A stretch of 41,081 nucleotides of DNA from CAZEFK01 sp964511405 (GTDB taxonomy: Bacteria; Pseudomonadota; Alphaproteobacteria; Elsterales; Elsteraceae). Numbering within the stretch: position 1 is the first letter of the stretch; the number at the start of each line of letters is the position of its first letter. The translations under genes were made by a program, and so were the position numbers. Of this stretch, positions 32,621 to 39,875 are shown piece after piece. The notes under the pieces were generated by a model. The model had not been told where the DNA came from. It did no database searches and saw only the letters and a program-made list of their open reading frames with translations. The stretch lies in contig CAZEFK010000034.1 in NCBI GenBank assembly GCA_964511405.1, positions 1-41,081 on the forward strand, in the 5' to 3' direction.

Positions 32621-33577
32621 TCAGATGCTGCGGTCGACCTTGCGGCGGGCGAGGCCCGGCGCCGGCATCGACAGGGCAGTGCCGTCGGACTTGGCGTAGC
32701 CGCGGTCGCCGCGGTCGCTGGCCGTGTCGGGCAGCGCGCCTTCCGCGTCGAGCGCCGCCAGGGCCAGGATCGACAGCAGCGACAGGGTCGGACCGGTCGA
32801 CGTGTCGCCCGCGGATGCGATCCCGCCCATCGTGCCGCCCCGCGACAGCGACGCGGCGCTGATGTTCGGCGGCCCGGCATAGCCCACGGGGGCACCGTTG
32901 GCGAGGCCGGCGAAGTCGGCGCGCTTCTTCTCGATCGACTTGGAGAAGTTGCCGTAGATCTCGGATACCGTCCGCGCCCGTCCGGTGCCGCGGTCGTAGA
33001 ACACGGTCGGGTTGGCGGCCGCGGCGTCCGGCAGCAGCTGGGCGGCGGGGGCCGCGGCGTTCTTCTCGATCGCCTTCAGGAACCGCGAGGCACCAGCCGC
33101 CCCCAGGAAATGCGCCAGGTACAGCTCGGTCGAGCCGACCCGGTGGCCCAGGTTCTCCTCCAGCGTCTCCTTGTTCGACAGGGCGAACTCGGCGCCGATC
33201 ACGGCCGAGACCCGCGGGTCCTTGCGCAGGTCCAGGATCTCGCGGCGCACCGCCGGGTCGGCGACGCTGTAGCCGCCGCGGCCGTCGGGCTGGATCTGGC
33301 GCGCCAAGTCGCCCAGGCCATGCTTGGCGCCATGCTGGTAGACCATCGACAGCCACGTGCTGTCGAGGAACTGGTAGAGGCCGGTCGCGCTGCTGGTGCC
33401 GGCCTTGGCCTGCGGCTGGAAGCTGGACTCCTGCGCCGCCTGGGCCATCAGATAGCCGAAGTCGACACCGGTGTTCATCGACGCCGTCCGGATGCCGCTC
33501 AGCACGTCCTGGTCGATGACGTAGCCGGTTGCCTTGACCTTGCCAGGGCCGTCGAATCCGGAGAAAGGAAGGCTCAT
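32621..33577 (-). CDS. Lytic transglycosylase-like protein (SLT domain)
   Basis: 318 residues from the ATG at 33577. The N-terminal SLT-like lysozyme fold is indicated by DFGYLMAQAAQESSFQPQAK (candidate catalytic Glu50), then AGTSSATGLYQFLDSTW, then YLAHFLGAAGASRFLKAI. Such enzymes cleave peptidoglycan glycan strands. There is no signal peptide, so export would need another route, for example with a flagellar or secretion apparatus; the family often has this layout in Alphaproteobacteria. The C-terminal 120 residues are low-complexity (SAASLSRGGTMGGIASAG, then SLLSILALAALDAEG). It is divergent from the 84-residue gene. Confidence 0.87.
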   Translation of the reverse strand: MSLPFSGFDGPGKVKATGYVIDQDVLSGIRTASMNTGVDFGYLMAQAAQESSFQPQAKAGTSSATGLYQFLDSTWLSMVYQHGAKHGLGDLARQIQPDGRGGYSVADPAVRREILDLRKDPRVSAVIGAEFALSNKETLEENLGHRVGSTELYLAHFLGAAGASRFLKAIEKNAAAPAAQLLPDAAAANPTVFYDRGTGRARTVSEIYGNFSKSIEKKRADFAGLANGAPVGYAGPPNISAASLSRGGTMGGIASAGDTSTGPTLSLLSILALAALDAEGALPDTASDRGDRGYAKSDGTALSMPAPGLARRKVDRSI

Positions 33578-33712
33578 GTGGCTCTCTGACTTGCTGTTTT
33601 CGCAACGGCCCCTGGGACCTGGACGGCAGGCCCGGGCGTCATTCTGCGCGACGTTGGTTAAAACTTCAGTAACATCTTGGCCGCCGATCGCCCCGGCCGC
33701 CGGGGCCGGTCC

Positions 33713-33967
33713 ATGCCGCCGCGACGCCTGACCCAGGCGGTTGCGGCCGCCATCCGCGGGGCCGACAAACGCTATTTCTTCGAGGACTACACGGCCCAGG
33801 CCGACGCCGTGTTCCGGGCGCTGCGCGAGGCCGGCTACGCCGTGGTCCCGGTCGAGCCGACGCCGGAGATGCTGGAGGCGGCCAAGAACGGCCTGAGATT
33901 CGGCCAGCAGCGGCCGGGCGACCTGGTCAAGGCGATCTGGACCAGCATGGTGCAGGCCGGTAGCTAA
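33713..33967 (+). CDS. Conserved small alphaproteobacterial protein
   Basis: 84 residues from the ATG at 33713. Sequence: RYFFEDYTAQADAVFRALRE, then AGYAVVPVEPTPEMLEAAKN, then GLRFGQQRPGDLVKAIWTSM. I recognise this as a widespread hypothetical family in Alphaproteobacteria with a conserved 'GYxxVPxxPTxEMxxAG' type core and a final GDLVxxIxTxMV. Function unknown; small, soluble, one-domain. Its stop is 2 bp from the end of the convergent lipoprotein gene. Confidence 0.75.
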   Translation: MPPRRLTQAVAAAIRGADKRYFFEDYTAQADAVFRALREAGYAVVPVEPTPEMLEAAKNGLRFGQQRPGDLVKAIWTSMVQAGS

Positions 33968-33968
33968 G

Positions 33969-34199
33969 CTAACGACAGAGGAACGCGGCGACGCCGTCGT
34001 CAGCGGCGTGCAGCGCCACGGCGCGGCCGAAGCCGCGGCAATAGGCACGGGCCGCCTCGGTGGCGGCGGCGAGGCTGCTGTCGCGGTAGCTGTAGGTCAC
34101 GCCGGCCGGGGTGGCGCTCAGCAGCTCCGGGCTGCCGCTGCTGCAGCCCAGGGCCGCCAGCGCCAGCACCAGGGCGCCGCGGGCGGGCAAGCGTGGCAT
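33969..34199 (-). CDS. Small lipoprotein
   Basis: 76 residues. Signal with lipobox ALAALGC (Cys19), then a small mature domain: SATPAGVTYSYRDSSLAAAT, then EAARAYCRGFGRAVALHAAD, ending VAAFLCR. The two Cys in AYC and FLC may form a disulphide. The pattern GVTYxYxxxxLxxAxxxAxxYC is shared by many small alphaproteobacterial outer-membrane lipoproteins of unknown function. A perfect 14-bp tandem repeat lies just upstream of its start; GGAG at about -10 serves as the ribosome-binding site. Confidence 0.8.
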   Translation of the reverse strand: MPRLPARGALVLALAALGCSSGSPELLSATPAGVTYSYRDSSLAAATEAARAYCRGFGRAVALHAADDGVAAFLCR

Positions 34200-34208
34200 C
34201 GAGGTTCT

Positions 34209-34236
34209 CCAGGTCGGGATGGCCAGGTCGGGATGG
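34209..34236 (-). repeat. 14-bp perfect tandem repeat in lipoprotein leader
   Basis: Two identical copies of CCAGGTCGGGATGG (plus strand), 34209-34222 and 34223-34236, starting 10 bp upstream of the lipoprotein start codon. Slippage there would change the leader length, not the protein. Confidence 0.9.
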
Positions 34237-34290
34237 CCGGTCCAAACGCGCCGCGCGCTGGCCTCGTTGCGCCCGCGTCAGGCCAATCGG

Positions 34291-35874
34291 TCAGCGCGTG
34301 GGCAGCGGCCGGCCTTCGCGCAGCATCAGTTGGATCGTCGGCAGCTTGCCGAGATCGAAGGTCGGCTTGGTCGCCTTGACGCCGCCGGTGCGCGCCAGAC
34401 TGTCCTCCGAGCGGTGCAGGATCTCGGTCACCAGCTCGACCACGTTCTTGTCGGCGTATTTGATGTTGCTCAGCAACTGCTGGGCCTCTTCTAGGGTCAT
34501 GCGCTTGGCCTTGACCTCGGCCGCCAGCTTGGGATGGGCGTCCTTGACCGACAGCAGGTCGCACACGCACAGGCCGACGCGGTTGGGAATGCGCGTCAGG
34601 ATCACGTAGGTGTCGATGAAGGACAGCCCGAACAGCAGCTTGCGCAGGCATTCGGCGCGGCCCGCCTGGACCGCCGCGTGGATCGCCAGGTTGCCGCGGG
34701 CATCCTGCTGCAGCAGCAGCGACAAGGCCGGATTGCCTGGCGACGGCGAGGCCTTGTCGACGGTCAGCGGCTCGCGGTCGGTACCGCCGCGGCTGTTGCG
34801 CCGGACCAGGATCAGCTCCTCGTTGCGCAAGGCCGACATGACCGCCGAGATGTAAGTGGGGTGGTCGCTCTGGATGGCCTTGAACAGGAGGTTCTGGAAT
34901 ACCCGATTGCGCCGGCTGAGCCGCCGATAGGTCAGGATCTGCTGGTTGGCCTTGGCCAGCTGAAGGTCGCTGACTGCGGCCTCCGCCGTCGCGTCCTCCA
35001 CCACCTTCTGCAAGAGGTTGAGACTCTCGTCGAGCAGGTCCCGGTCGGGCGTTTCGACAATGCGCATCAGCGCCGTTTCCTGCCGCCGCCCGCCGGCATA
35101 GTCGAACAGCGCGCGGGCGAGGTTGGCGCGGTCGCTCCGCTCGGACTTGGTCGACGTGGCGAAGGCCAGGAGGTGGCGTGTCAGCTTGCCGTCGTTGTCG
35201 GCGAGGTCCGAGTTGAGCACCCCCACCACCAGCTCGGCGCGCAGCTCGGGATTGGTCAGAACATGCTCGGGCAGCGACGCTTCGAGGTCGTCGATGGTGA
35301 CGGTCTTGGCCTGCAACAGACTGTTGACCGACTGCCACTTCGCGGTCGGGATCAGCAGCCGCGCGAACGGGCTCTCGTCGTTGGCGTTCTTGCGGCTGAA
35401 GTCGATGTCGAGCCCGACCAGGATGCGCGCGATCTCGAGGGAGTCGTCGTCCTCCTGGGCACGCAGGTTGTCGGCCAGGTAATGCCAGAGATCGTTGCCG
35501 TCGTGATCGGCATGGTGCAGGAAGGCTTCGACTGACTCGCGATAGGTCGTCTCGGCGAAGCCTTGGCAGACCCGGGCGATGCCCAGCGCCATGTCGATCT
35601 GGCCGGCGGCCAGCTGGTACTGCAGAAAATTCTCGCCGCGCCGGCCGCGGGTCGAGAACAGCTTCTCCTGGCTCGCGTCCAGCCGGAACCACTCGCGCAG
35701 GAAGCTCTCCAAGCGGTCGGTGCGCCGAGCGAAGCGAGTGCGCACCTCCTTGTCGAGCGCCACCAGCTCGGGACTGGGCTGGTATCCCGACTTGGTCGGT
35801 GCCGGCTCAAGGCCGGAGCCGTCGCTCAATGGCAAAGCGCTCAGGGCAGACTCCCGTCCTGCTCGGGAGGGCAT
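34291..35874 (-). CDS. Ankyrin-like helical-repeat protein
   Basis: 527 residues, no signal peptide. Helical repeat segments include DGNDLWHYLADNLRAQEDDD, ANDESPFARLLIPTAKW, and an ankyrin-like DARGNLAIHAAVQAGRAECL followed by RKLLFGLSFIDTYVILTRI. Charged tail LGKLPTIQLMLREGRPLPTR. It is a predicted cytoplasmic scaffold; no enzymatic motif is visible. I do not recognise a named family. It differs from most neighbours in having a richer mix of Asn, Asp and Ser. It is preceded on the minus strand by a terminator (35925-35943), so it is probably transcribed on its own from the 135-bp upstream gap. Confidence 0.8.
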   Translation of the reverse strand: MPSRAGRESALSALPLSDGSGLEPAPTKSGYQPSPELVALDKEVRTRFARRTDRLESFLREWFRLDASQEKLFSTRGRRGENFLQYQLAAGQIDMALGIARVCQGFAETTYRESVEAFLHHADHDGNDLWHYLADNLRAQEDDDSLEIARILVGLDIDFSRKNANDESPFARLLIPTAKWQSVNSLLQAKTVTIDDLEASLPEHVLTNPELRAELVVGVLNSDLADNDGKLTRHLLAFATSTKSERSDRANLARALFDYAGGRRQETALMRIVETPDRDLLDESLNLLQKVVEDATAEAAVSDLQLAKANQQILTYRRLSRRNRVFQNLLFKAIQSDHPTYISAVMSALRNEELILVRRNSRGGTDREPLTVDKASPSPGNPALSLLLQQDARGNLAIHAAVQAGRAECLRKLLFGLSFIDTYVILTRIPNRVGLCVCDLLSVKDAHPKLAAEVKAKRMTLEEAQQLLSNIKYADKNVVELVTEILHRSEDSLARTGGVKATKPTFDLGKLPTIQLMLREGRPLPTR

Positions 35875-35924
35875 TTGGGCACCAAGCCCCCGTGCCGATC
35901 AACCCTCGTACGCGTCAAATCGCT

Positions 35925-35943
35925 AAAAATCGGTTGTCCGATC
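35925..35943 (-). terminator. Rho-independent terminator after the trypsin-like gene
   Basis: On the minus strand: ATCGG, loop ACAA, CCGAT, followed by a run of five T (complement of 35925-35929). It lies 67 bp beyond the stop of the protease gene, between it and the ankyrin-like gene. The stem is short (5-6 bp). Confidence 0.6.
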
Positions 35944-35947
35944 CCCG

Positions 35948-35979
35948 GCTCTGGCGGGGTTCCGTCGATCTGCCAGAGC
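35948..35979 (-). other. 8-bp inverted repeat upstream of the terminator
   Basis: Arms GCTCTGGC (35948-35955) and GCCAGAGC (35972-35979) with a 16-bp spacer. On the minus strand it is met just before the terminator hairpin; possibly a transcript-stabilising stem-loop. Confidence 0.5.
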
Positions 35980-36009
35980 ACTTAGGATGTCTAGCGTAGG
36001 CGTCGACCC

Positions 36010-37029
36010 CTAGGCCGTGCTCGCCGCCGTCGACCGGCCCTCGCCGACGCCGTAGGCCAGGTAGTGCTTGAGCGGGTCGATCTTGGCCGCCGCGACATCG
36101 GGATTGAGGCGCTGATAGCCGGTGACGCTGAACCCGGCGCTGGGGTCGCGGCCTTCCGTCCAACCGCCCATGGCGAAATGCAGCAGTGGGTTGACCCCCG
36201 CCGCGGCAACGTCGGGATTGTGGGCCAGGTAATAGGCGGTATTGAAGAGCTGGTTGGGATTGCGGCCCTCGCGCCAGCCATAGATCAGGAAATGGCGCTC
36301 GGGGTCGACGCCGGTGGCCGCGACGTCCGGGTTGTTGCGCAGGTAGTAGGCCGCGTCGAAGTCGAGCGCATCGACGGTCTCGGGCACCACCACCGTGGCC
36401 GGCGGCGAGAGGGTGGGGGCGCTGCCGTCGTCCTGGGCGATCCAGCCCTTGATCTTGGCGATCGCGGCATCGGTCATGCGCGCGAACAGGCCGGTGCCGC
36501 CATTGGCGGTCGAGTCGACCCCGACCACGTAGCGGCTGCCGTCCGACGCGCGCACGAAGGCCGGCCCGCCACTCGAGCCGGAGCCCAGCACCGGCCCGTC
36601 CAACAGCGCCAGGCTGCTGCGGGGGTCGACCTGAACGGTCGCGGCCTGCTCCACCTGGACCCCCTGGCCGGCCGCGTCGGGATATCCGGCCACGGTCGCA
36701 GGGCCGCCCTGGAAGGTCGACAGCAGGCCCATGGTCTGGGCGCCGGTGATCGGCTGGGCCAGATGCAGGATCGCATAGTCCTGGGGCACCTGGCTGTCGG
36801 CGATGCCCGATCCGGTCTCGGTGATCGGATTGACATGCACGGCGGTCACCGTAGCCACGCCGAGCGGCGCGCTGCCGTTGTAGCCGGCGGCGACCCTGAG
36901 GTTGCTGAGGAGGTTGCCGCTGCCGTCGGTGACGACATGGGCGGCGGTCAGGATCTCGTCGGGGGTCAATAGGACCCCCGTCCCATGTCCGGTGGCGGAC
37001 ATGACGAGCGCGACGGCAGTGTCGGACAT
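36010..37029 (-). CDS. Trypsin-like serine protease with C-terminal NPDV/EGR repeats
   Basis: 339 residues from the ATG at 37029. Chymotrypsin-fold triad visible: His31 in LTAAHVV, Asp84 in PQDYAIL, Ser153 in GSGSSGGPAFV. After a Pro/Thr-rich linker (about 205-225) come three imperfect repeats of about 38 residues: AAYYLRNNPDVAATGVDP with GWREGRNPN; TAYYLAHNPDVAAAGVNP with GWTEGRDPS; and a diverged third, YQRLNPDVAAAKIDP with GVGEGRS. These repeats occur in large secreted alphaproteobacterial proteins. No signal peptide is present at this start, so type I secretion (C-terminal signal) is plausible, or the product remains cytoplasmic. It ends before a clear terminator. Confidence 0.88.
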   Translation of the reverse strand: MSDTAVALVMSATGHGTGVLLTPDEILTAAHVVTDGSGNLLSNLRVAAGYNGSAPLGVATVTAVHVNPITETGSGIADSQVPQDYAILHLAQPITGAQTMGLLSTFQGGPATVAGYPDAAGQGVQVEQAATVQVDPRSSLALLDGPVLGSGSSGGPAFVRASDGSRYVVGVDSTANGGTGLFARMTDAAIAKIKGWIAQDDGSAPTLSPPATVVVPETVDALDFDAAYYLRNNPDVAATGVDPERHFLIYGWREGRNPNQLFNTAYYLAHNPDVAAAGVNPLLHFAMGGWTEGRDPSAGFSVTGYQRLNPDVAAAKIDPLKHYLAYGVGEGRSTAASTA

Positions 37030-37099
37030 CCACCCGGACCCTTGCTGTGCGGTTGACGCGTTTTTGCGCGTCAGAGCGTTCCTGTCAATACCTTCGGCG

Positions 37100-37492
37100 T
37101 CAACCGGGACGGGTCTCCAGCACCAGCAGGACGACCGCTGCGGCGATGGCGACCATCAAGGCCAGCCACGCATAGTGCAGCACCGGATCCGCGGGATAGC
37201 CGATGAAGCGCAGGAAGTCACGGCGCTTCAGCCGGCGCGCGACGGCCAGCGCCCGCTCGGCCTCCAAGGTCGAGATCCAGCGGAACCAGCCTCGATCGAT
37301 GGCCGGCATGCGGTCGGCATGGTCCGCCAGGCGGCGACGCAGTTGGGCTGCGGCGTCGTCGACGTCCCGCATGCGGCCAGCCCGCACCAGATCGATCAGC
37401 ACACGCCGGACGATTTCACGGACCTGCGCCCGATCGGCGGCGATGCCACGCCTGCGCACCATGCGATGGTGATCGCACACCGCACCGCCCAT
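37100..37492 (-). CDS. Small membrane protein with C-terminal helix
   Basis: 130 residues from the ATG at 37492 (AGG at -9); an ATG at 37462 is an alternative. The body is basic and helical (QVREIVRRVLIDLVRAGRM, then RDVDDAAAQLRRRLADHAD, then RALAVARRLKRRDFLRFIGY). The last 25 residues form one membrane helix (YAWLALMVAIAAAVVLLVLE). A tail-anchored or C-terminally anchored protein is predicted. No known family. Confidence 0.6.
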   Translation of the reverse strand: MGGAVCDHHRMVRRRGIAADRAQVREIVRRVLIDLVRAGRMRDVDDAAAQLRRRLADHADRMPAIDRGWFRWISTLEAERALAVARRLKRRDFLRFIGYPADPVLHYAWLALMVAIAAAVVLLVLETRPG

Positions 37493-37556
37493 GAAAAGCC
37501 TGACAGGCCCCGCTTGGCCTCAGGCGCATGGCGTAGCGCCGCGCATCACAGGGACG

Positions 37557-38033
37557 TCAAAGATGGACGGCGCCGTGCGCGGTCGTGGCGCGCGTCCCGA
37601 ACAGCAGGGTGGTCATGCGCGAGGGTGCGTCCCAATATTCGGCGTCCTGGGGTGTCACCTCGATCAGGGCCATGTCGGCCTCGTCCAGCCCCTTGGGGAA
37701 CCAGCGCGCCAGCGCAGGCCGCCAGCGCTGGGCCAGGACGGTCCGGTCGGAGACCAGCCGCGAGGTTCCGGCGATCGAGACATAGATCTGCCGGACCGGG
37801 TCGGCAAAGGCGACATTGACCGCCGGCTGCCGCTCGAACTCGGCGACCTTGCCCGATGCGCCGACCGTGAACAGCCAGATCCGGCCATCGTCGTCGATGT
37901 TGCCGCCGGCCGCCATCGGACGGCTGTGCAGGCGGCCATCGGCGCCGGTCGTGGTCAGCATACCGATCTCGATCGTGCGCATGACCGCAACCACGCGTTC
38001 GAGCGTCAGTTGGTCGGCGGGCCTTTGATCCAT
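37557..38033 (-). CDS. PPOX-fold 'general stress' FMN-binding protein
   Basis: 158 residues from the ATG at 38033, with GAGGAG as ribosome-binding site. Pyridoxamine-phosphate-oxidase-like split barrel: ERVVAVMRTIEIGMLTTTGA, then DGRLHSRPMAAGG (SRPM is the flavin-phosphate contact of the family), then IWLFTVGASGKVAEFERQPA, then VNVAFADPVRQIYVSIAGTS. The end DAPSRMTTLLFGTRATT fits the general-stress-protein-26 group. It would bind FMN or F420-like cofactors; the substrate is unknown. Divergent from the TPR-glycosyltransferase-like gene. Confidence 0.88.
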   Translation of the reverse strand: MDQRPADQLTLERVVAVMRTIEIGMLTTTGADGRLHSRPMAAGGNIDDDGRIWLFTVGASGKVAEFERQPAVNVAFADPVRQIYVSIAGTSRLVSDRTVLAQRWRPALARWFPKGLDEADMALIEVTPQDAEYWDAPSRMTTLLFGTRATTAHGAVHL

Positions 38034-38129
38034 CGGGGCTCCTCGACATCGGTGATGCCGGGTCAACGGCATCGCCGCGACGGCCGTTCCGCTTGCCAGC
38101 CGGACCGGAGCCGGCTACGAGCCCGCGCC

Positions 38130-39800
38130 ATGTCCCGCGATCCGCGCATCGTCGAACGCTGGCTGGCCGTGGCCGCCGAGGCGCACCGGGCCGGGCGGCT
38201 CGATGCCGCGAGCCGGCGCTATGATCGGGTGCTGCGGACGCTGCCGGTCCATCCCGACGCCCTGCATCTGAAGGGCCTGGCGCTGTATCAGCAGGGCCAG
38301 GCCGCCGCGGCGCTGGCGCTGATCGACCAGGCGCTGGCGGTGGCCGGCGACCGGGCCGACATCCACGCCAACCGGGCGCTGGTGCTGCAGGCGCTGGACG
38401 ACGCGGCCGCGGCGCGCGCGGCGTTCGAGACGGCCCTGCGGCTGGCTCCCGACGATCCGTCCTTCGCCTTGCGCCTGGCGCGCTTCGACGCCCACCACGG
38501 GCGCCACGAACTGGCGCTGGCTACGCTGCGGCGAGCGGCCGGGCAGGCGCCGGAGCGCGCCGAGATCTGGACGGCGCTGGCCGCGGCCGCGCGCGTGGCC
38601 GGCCCGGCTGACGAGGCGGTCGCGGCGGCGCAGCGGGCCGTGGCCCTGGCGCCCGGCAGCCCGGCCGCCCTGTCCGAGCTGGCGCAGGCCGTGGGCCTCG
38701 CCGGGCAGCCCGAGGACGCGGTCGCCACCTACCGGGCGGCGCTGGCGGCGGGCGCGGATGCGCCGACGCTGTGGAACAACCTGGGCAACTGCCTGCGCGA
38801 GCTGGGCGACCTGGACGCCGCCATCGCCAGCTTCGAGGCCTGCCTGGCGCGCGCACCGGACCATGCCGCCGCCCGGGCCACGCTCGGCACCTGCCTGCTG
38901 ATGCGGGGCGATCCCCGGGGCTGGGCGGCCTACGAGGCGCGCCTGGCGCTGCCGGGGCAGCCGGCGCCGGTGGCGCCGCGCTGGGACGGCGCGCCGCTGG
39001 CGGGCACGCTCCTGGTCCGCGCCGAGCAGGGGCTGGGCGACGTGCTGCAGTTCGTCCGCTTCTTGCCGCTGGCCCGGGCCCGGGTCGGCCGGCTGGCGCT
39101 GGCGGTGCCCCCCGTGCTGGCGGCGCTGCTGGCCGGCCTCGACGGCGTCGATGCACTGGTTCCGTACGGTGCCGCGGTCGCGCCGCCCGATGCCGAGGCG
39201 GCGTTGCTCAGCCTGCCCGGTTGCCTCGGCATTGATCCGTGGGCACCGCCGGCACCGGTTCCGTATCTGGCGGCCGATCCACAGCGCCTGAGGCGCTGGG
39301 CGGCCTGGCTGGACGACGCGGCGCCGGCCGGCTTGCGGGTCGGGGTCGCCTGGCAGGGGTCGGTTGGCGGCGCCGTCGACCGCGGCCGCTCGATCCCGGC
39401 GGCGGCGCTGCTGCCGCTGGCCGCCATCCCCGGCGTGCGCCTGGTCGCGCTGCAGCGCGGACCCGGGCTGGAGCAGGCGGCGGCGCTGCCGCCCGGCAGC
39501 CTGGCGGTGCCGGGACCGGAGTTCGACGGCGACGGCGCCTTCCTGGACAGCGCGGCGCTGCTGCAGGCGCTCGACCTCCTGGTCGCGCCTGATACCGCGA
39601 TCGGGCACCTGGCCGGGGCCCTGGGCCGCCCGGCCTGGATCGCGCTCAAGCCGGCGCCGCATTGGCCGTGGCGCCTGGCCGGCGACCGCACGCCCTGGTA
39701 CCCGACCCTGCGCCTCTATCGCCGCGCCGCGGCCGAGCCCGACTGGGGCCCGGTGGTGGCCCGAATGGCGGCTGATTTGGCGGCGCTGGCCGCTGGTTGA
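38130..39800 (+). CDS. TPR protein with glycosyltransferase-9-like C-terminus
   Basis: 556 residues from the ATG at 38130. Residues 1-275 are TPR units (AAEAHRAGRLDAASRRYDRV, ALIDQALAVAGDRADIHAN, NNLGNCLRELGDLDAAIASF). Residues about 295-556 look like a GT9/heptosyltransferase-type fold: LLVRAEQGLGDVLQFVRFLP, GLRVGVAWQGSVGGAVDRGR, then DLLVAPDTAIGHLAGALGRP and PWYPTLRLYRR. The DTAIGHLAGALGRP element is where GT9 enzymes bind nucleotide sugar. Alphaproteobacteria carry many such TPR-GT-like proteins. Substrate and whether it is catalytically active are unknown. The next gene is 75 bp downstream on the same strand. Confidence 0.88.
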   Translation: MSRDPRIVERWLAVAAEAHRAGRLDAASRRYDRVLRTLPVHPDALHLKGLALYQQGQAAAALALIDQALAVAGDRADIHANRALVLQALDDAAAARAAFETALRLAPDDPSFALRLARFDAHHGRHELALATLRRAAGQAPERAEIWTALAAAARVAGPADEAVAAAQRAVALAPGSPAALSELAQAVGLAGQPEDAVATYRAALAAGADAPTLWNNLGNCLRELGDLDAAIASFEACLARAPDHAAARATLGTCLLMRGDPRGWAAYEARLALPGQPAPVAPRWDGAPLAGTLLVRAEQGLGDVLQFVRFLPLARARVGRLALAVPPVLAALLAGLDGVDALVPYGAAVAPPDAEAALLSLPGCLGIDPWAPPAPVPYLAADPQRLRRWAAWLDDAAPAGLRVGVAWQGSVGGAVDRGRSIPAAALLPLAAIPGVRLVALQRGPGLEQAAALPPGSLAVPGPEFDGDGAFLDSAALLQALDLLVAPDTAIGHLAGALGRPAWIALKPAPHWPWRLAGDRTPWYPTLRLYRRAAAEPDWGPVVARMAADLAALAAG

Positions 39801-39875
39801 TTCAACCAATCAAGATTGACCGGCCCTTCGAGCGCCCCGGATCCTGGCTCCGGCAGCACGGACGGGAGCCTTGCC

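Noticed and set aside
37055..37072. GACGCG-TTTTTG-CGCGTC hairpin as a terminator
   Set aside because: The T-run is in the loop, not after the stem, and it lies upstream of the protease start; it may be an operator but evidence is too weak.
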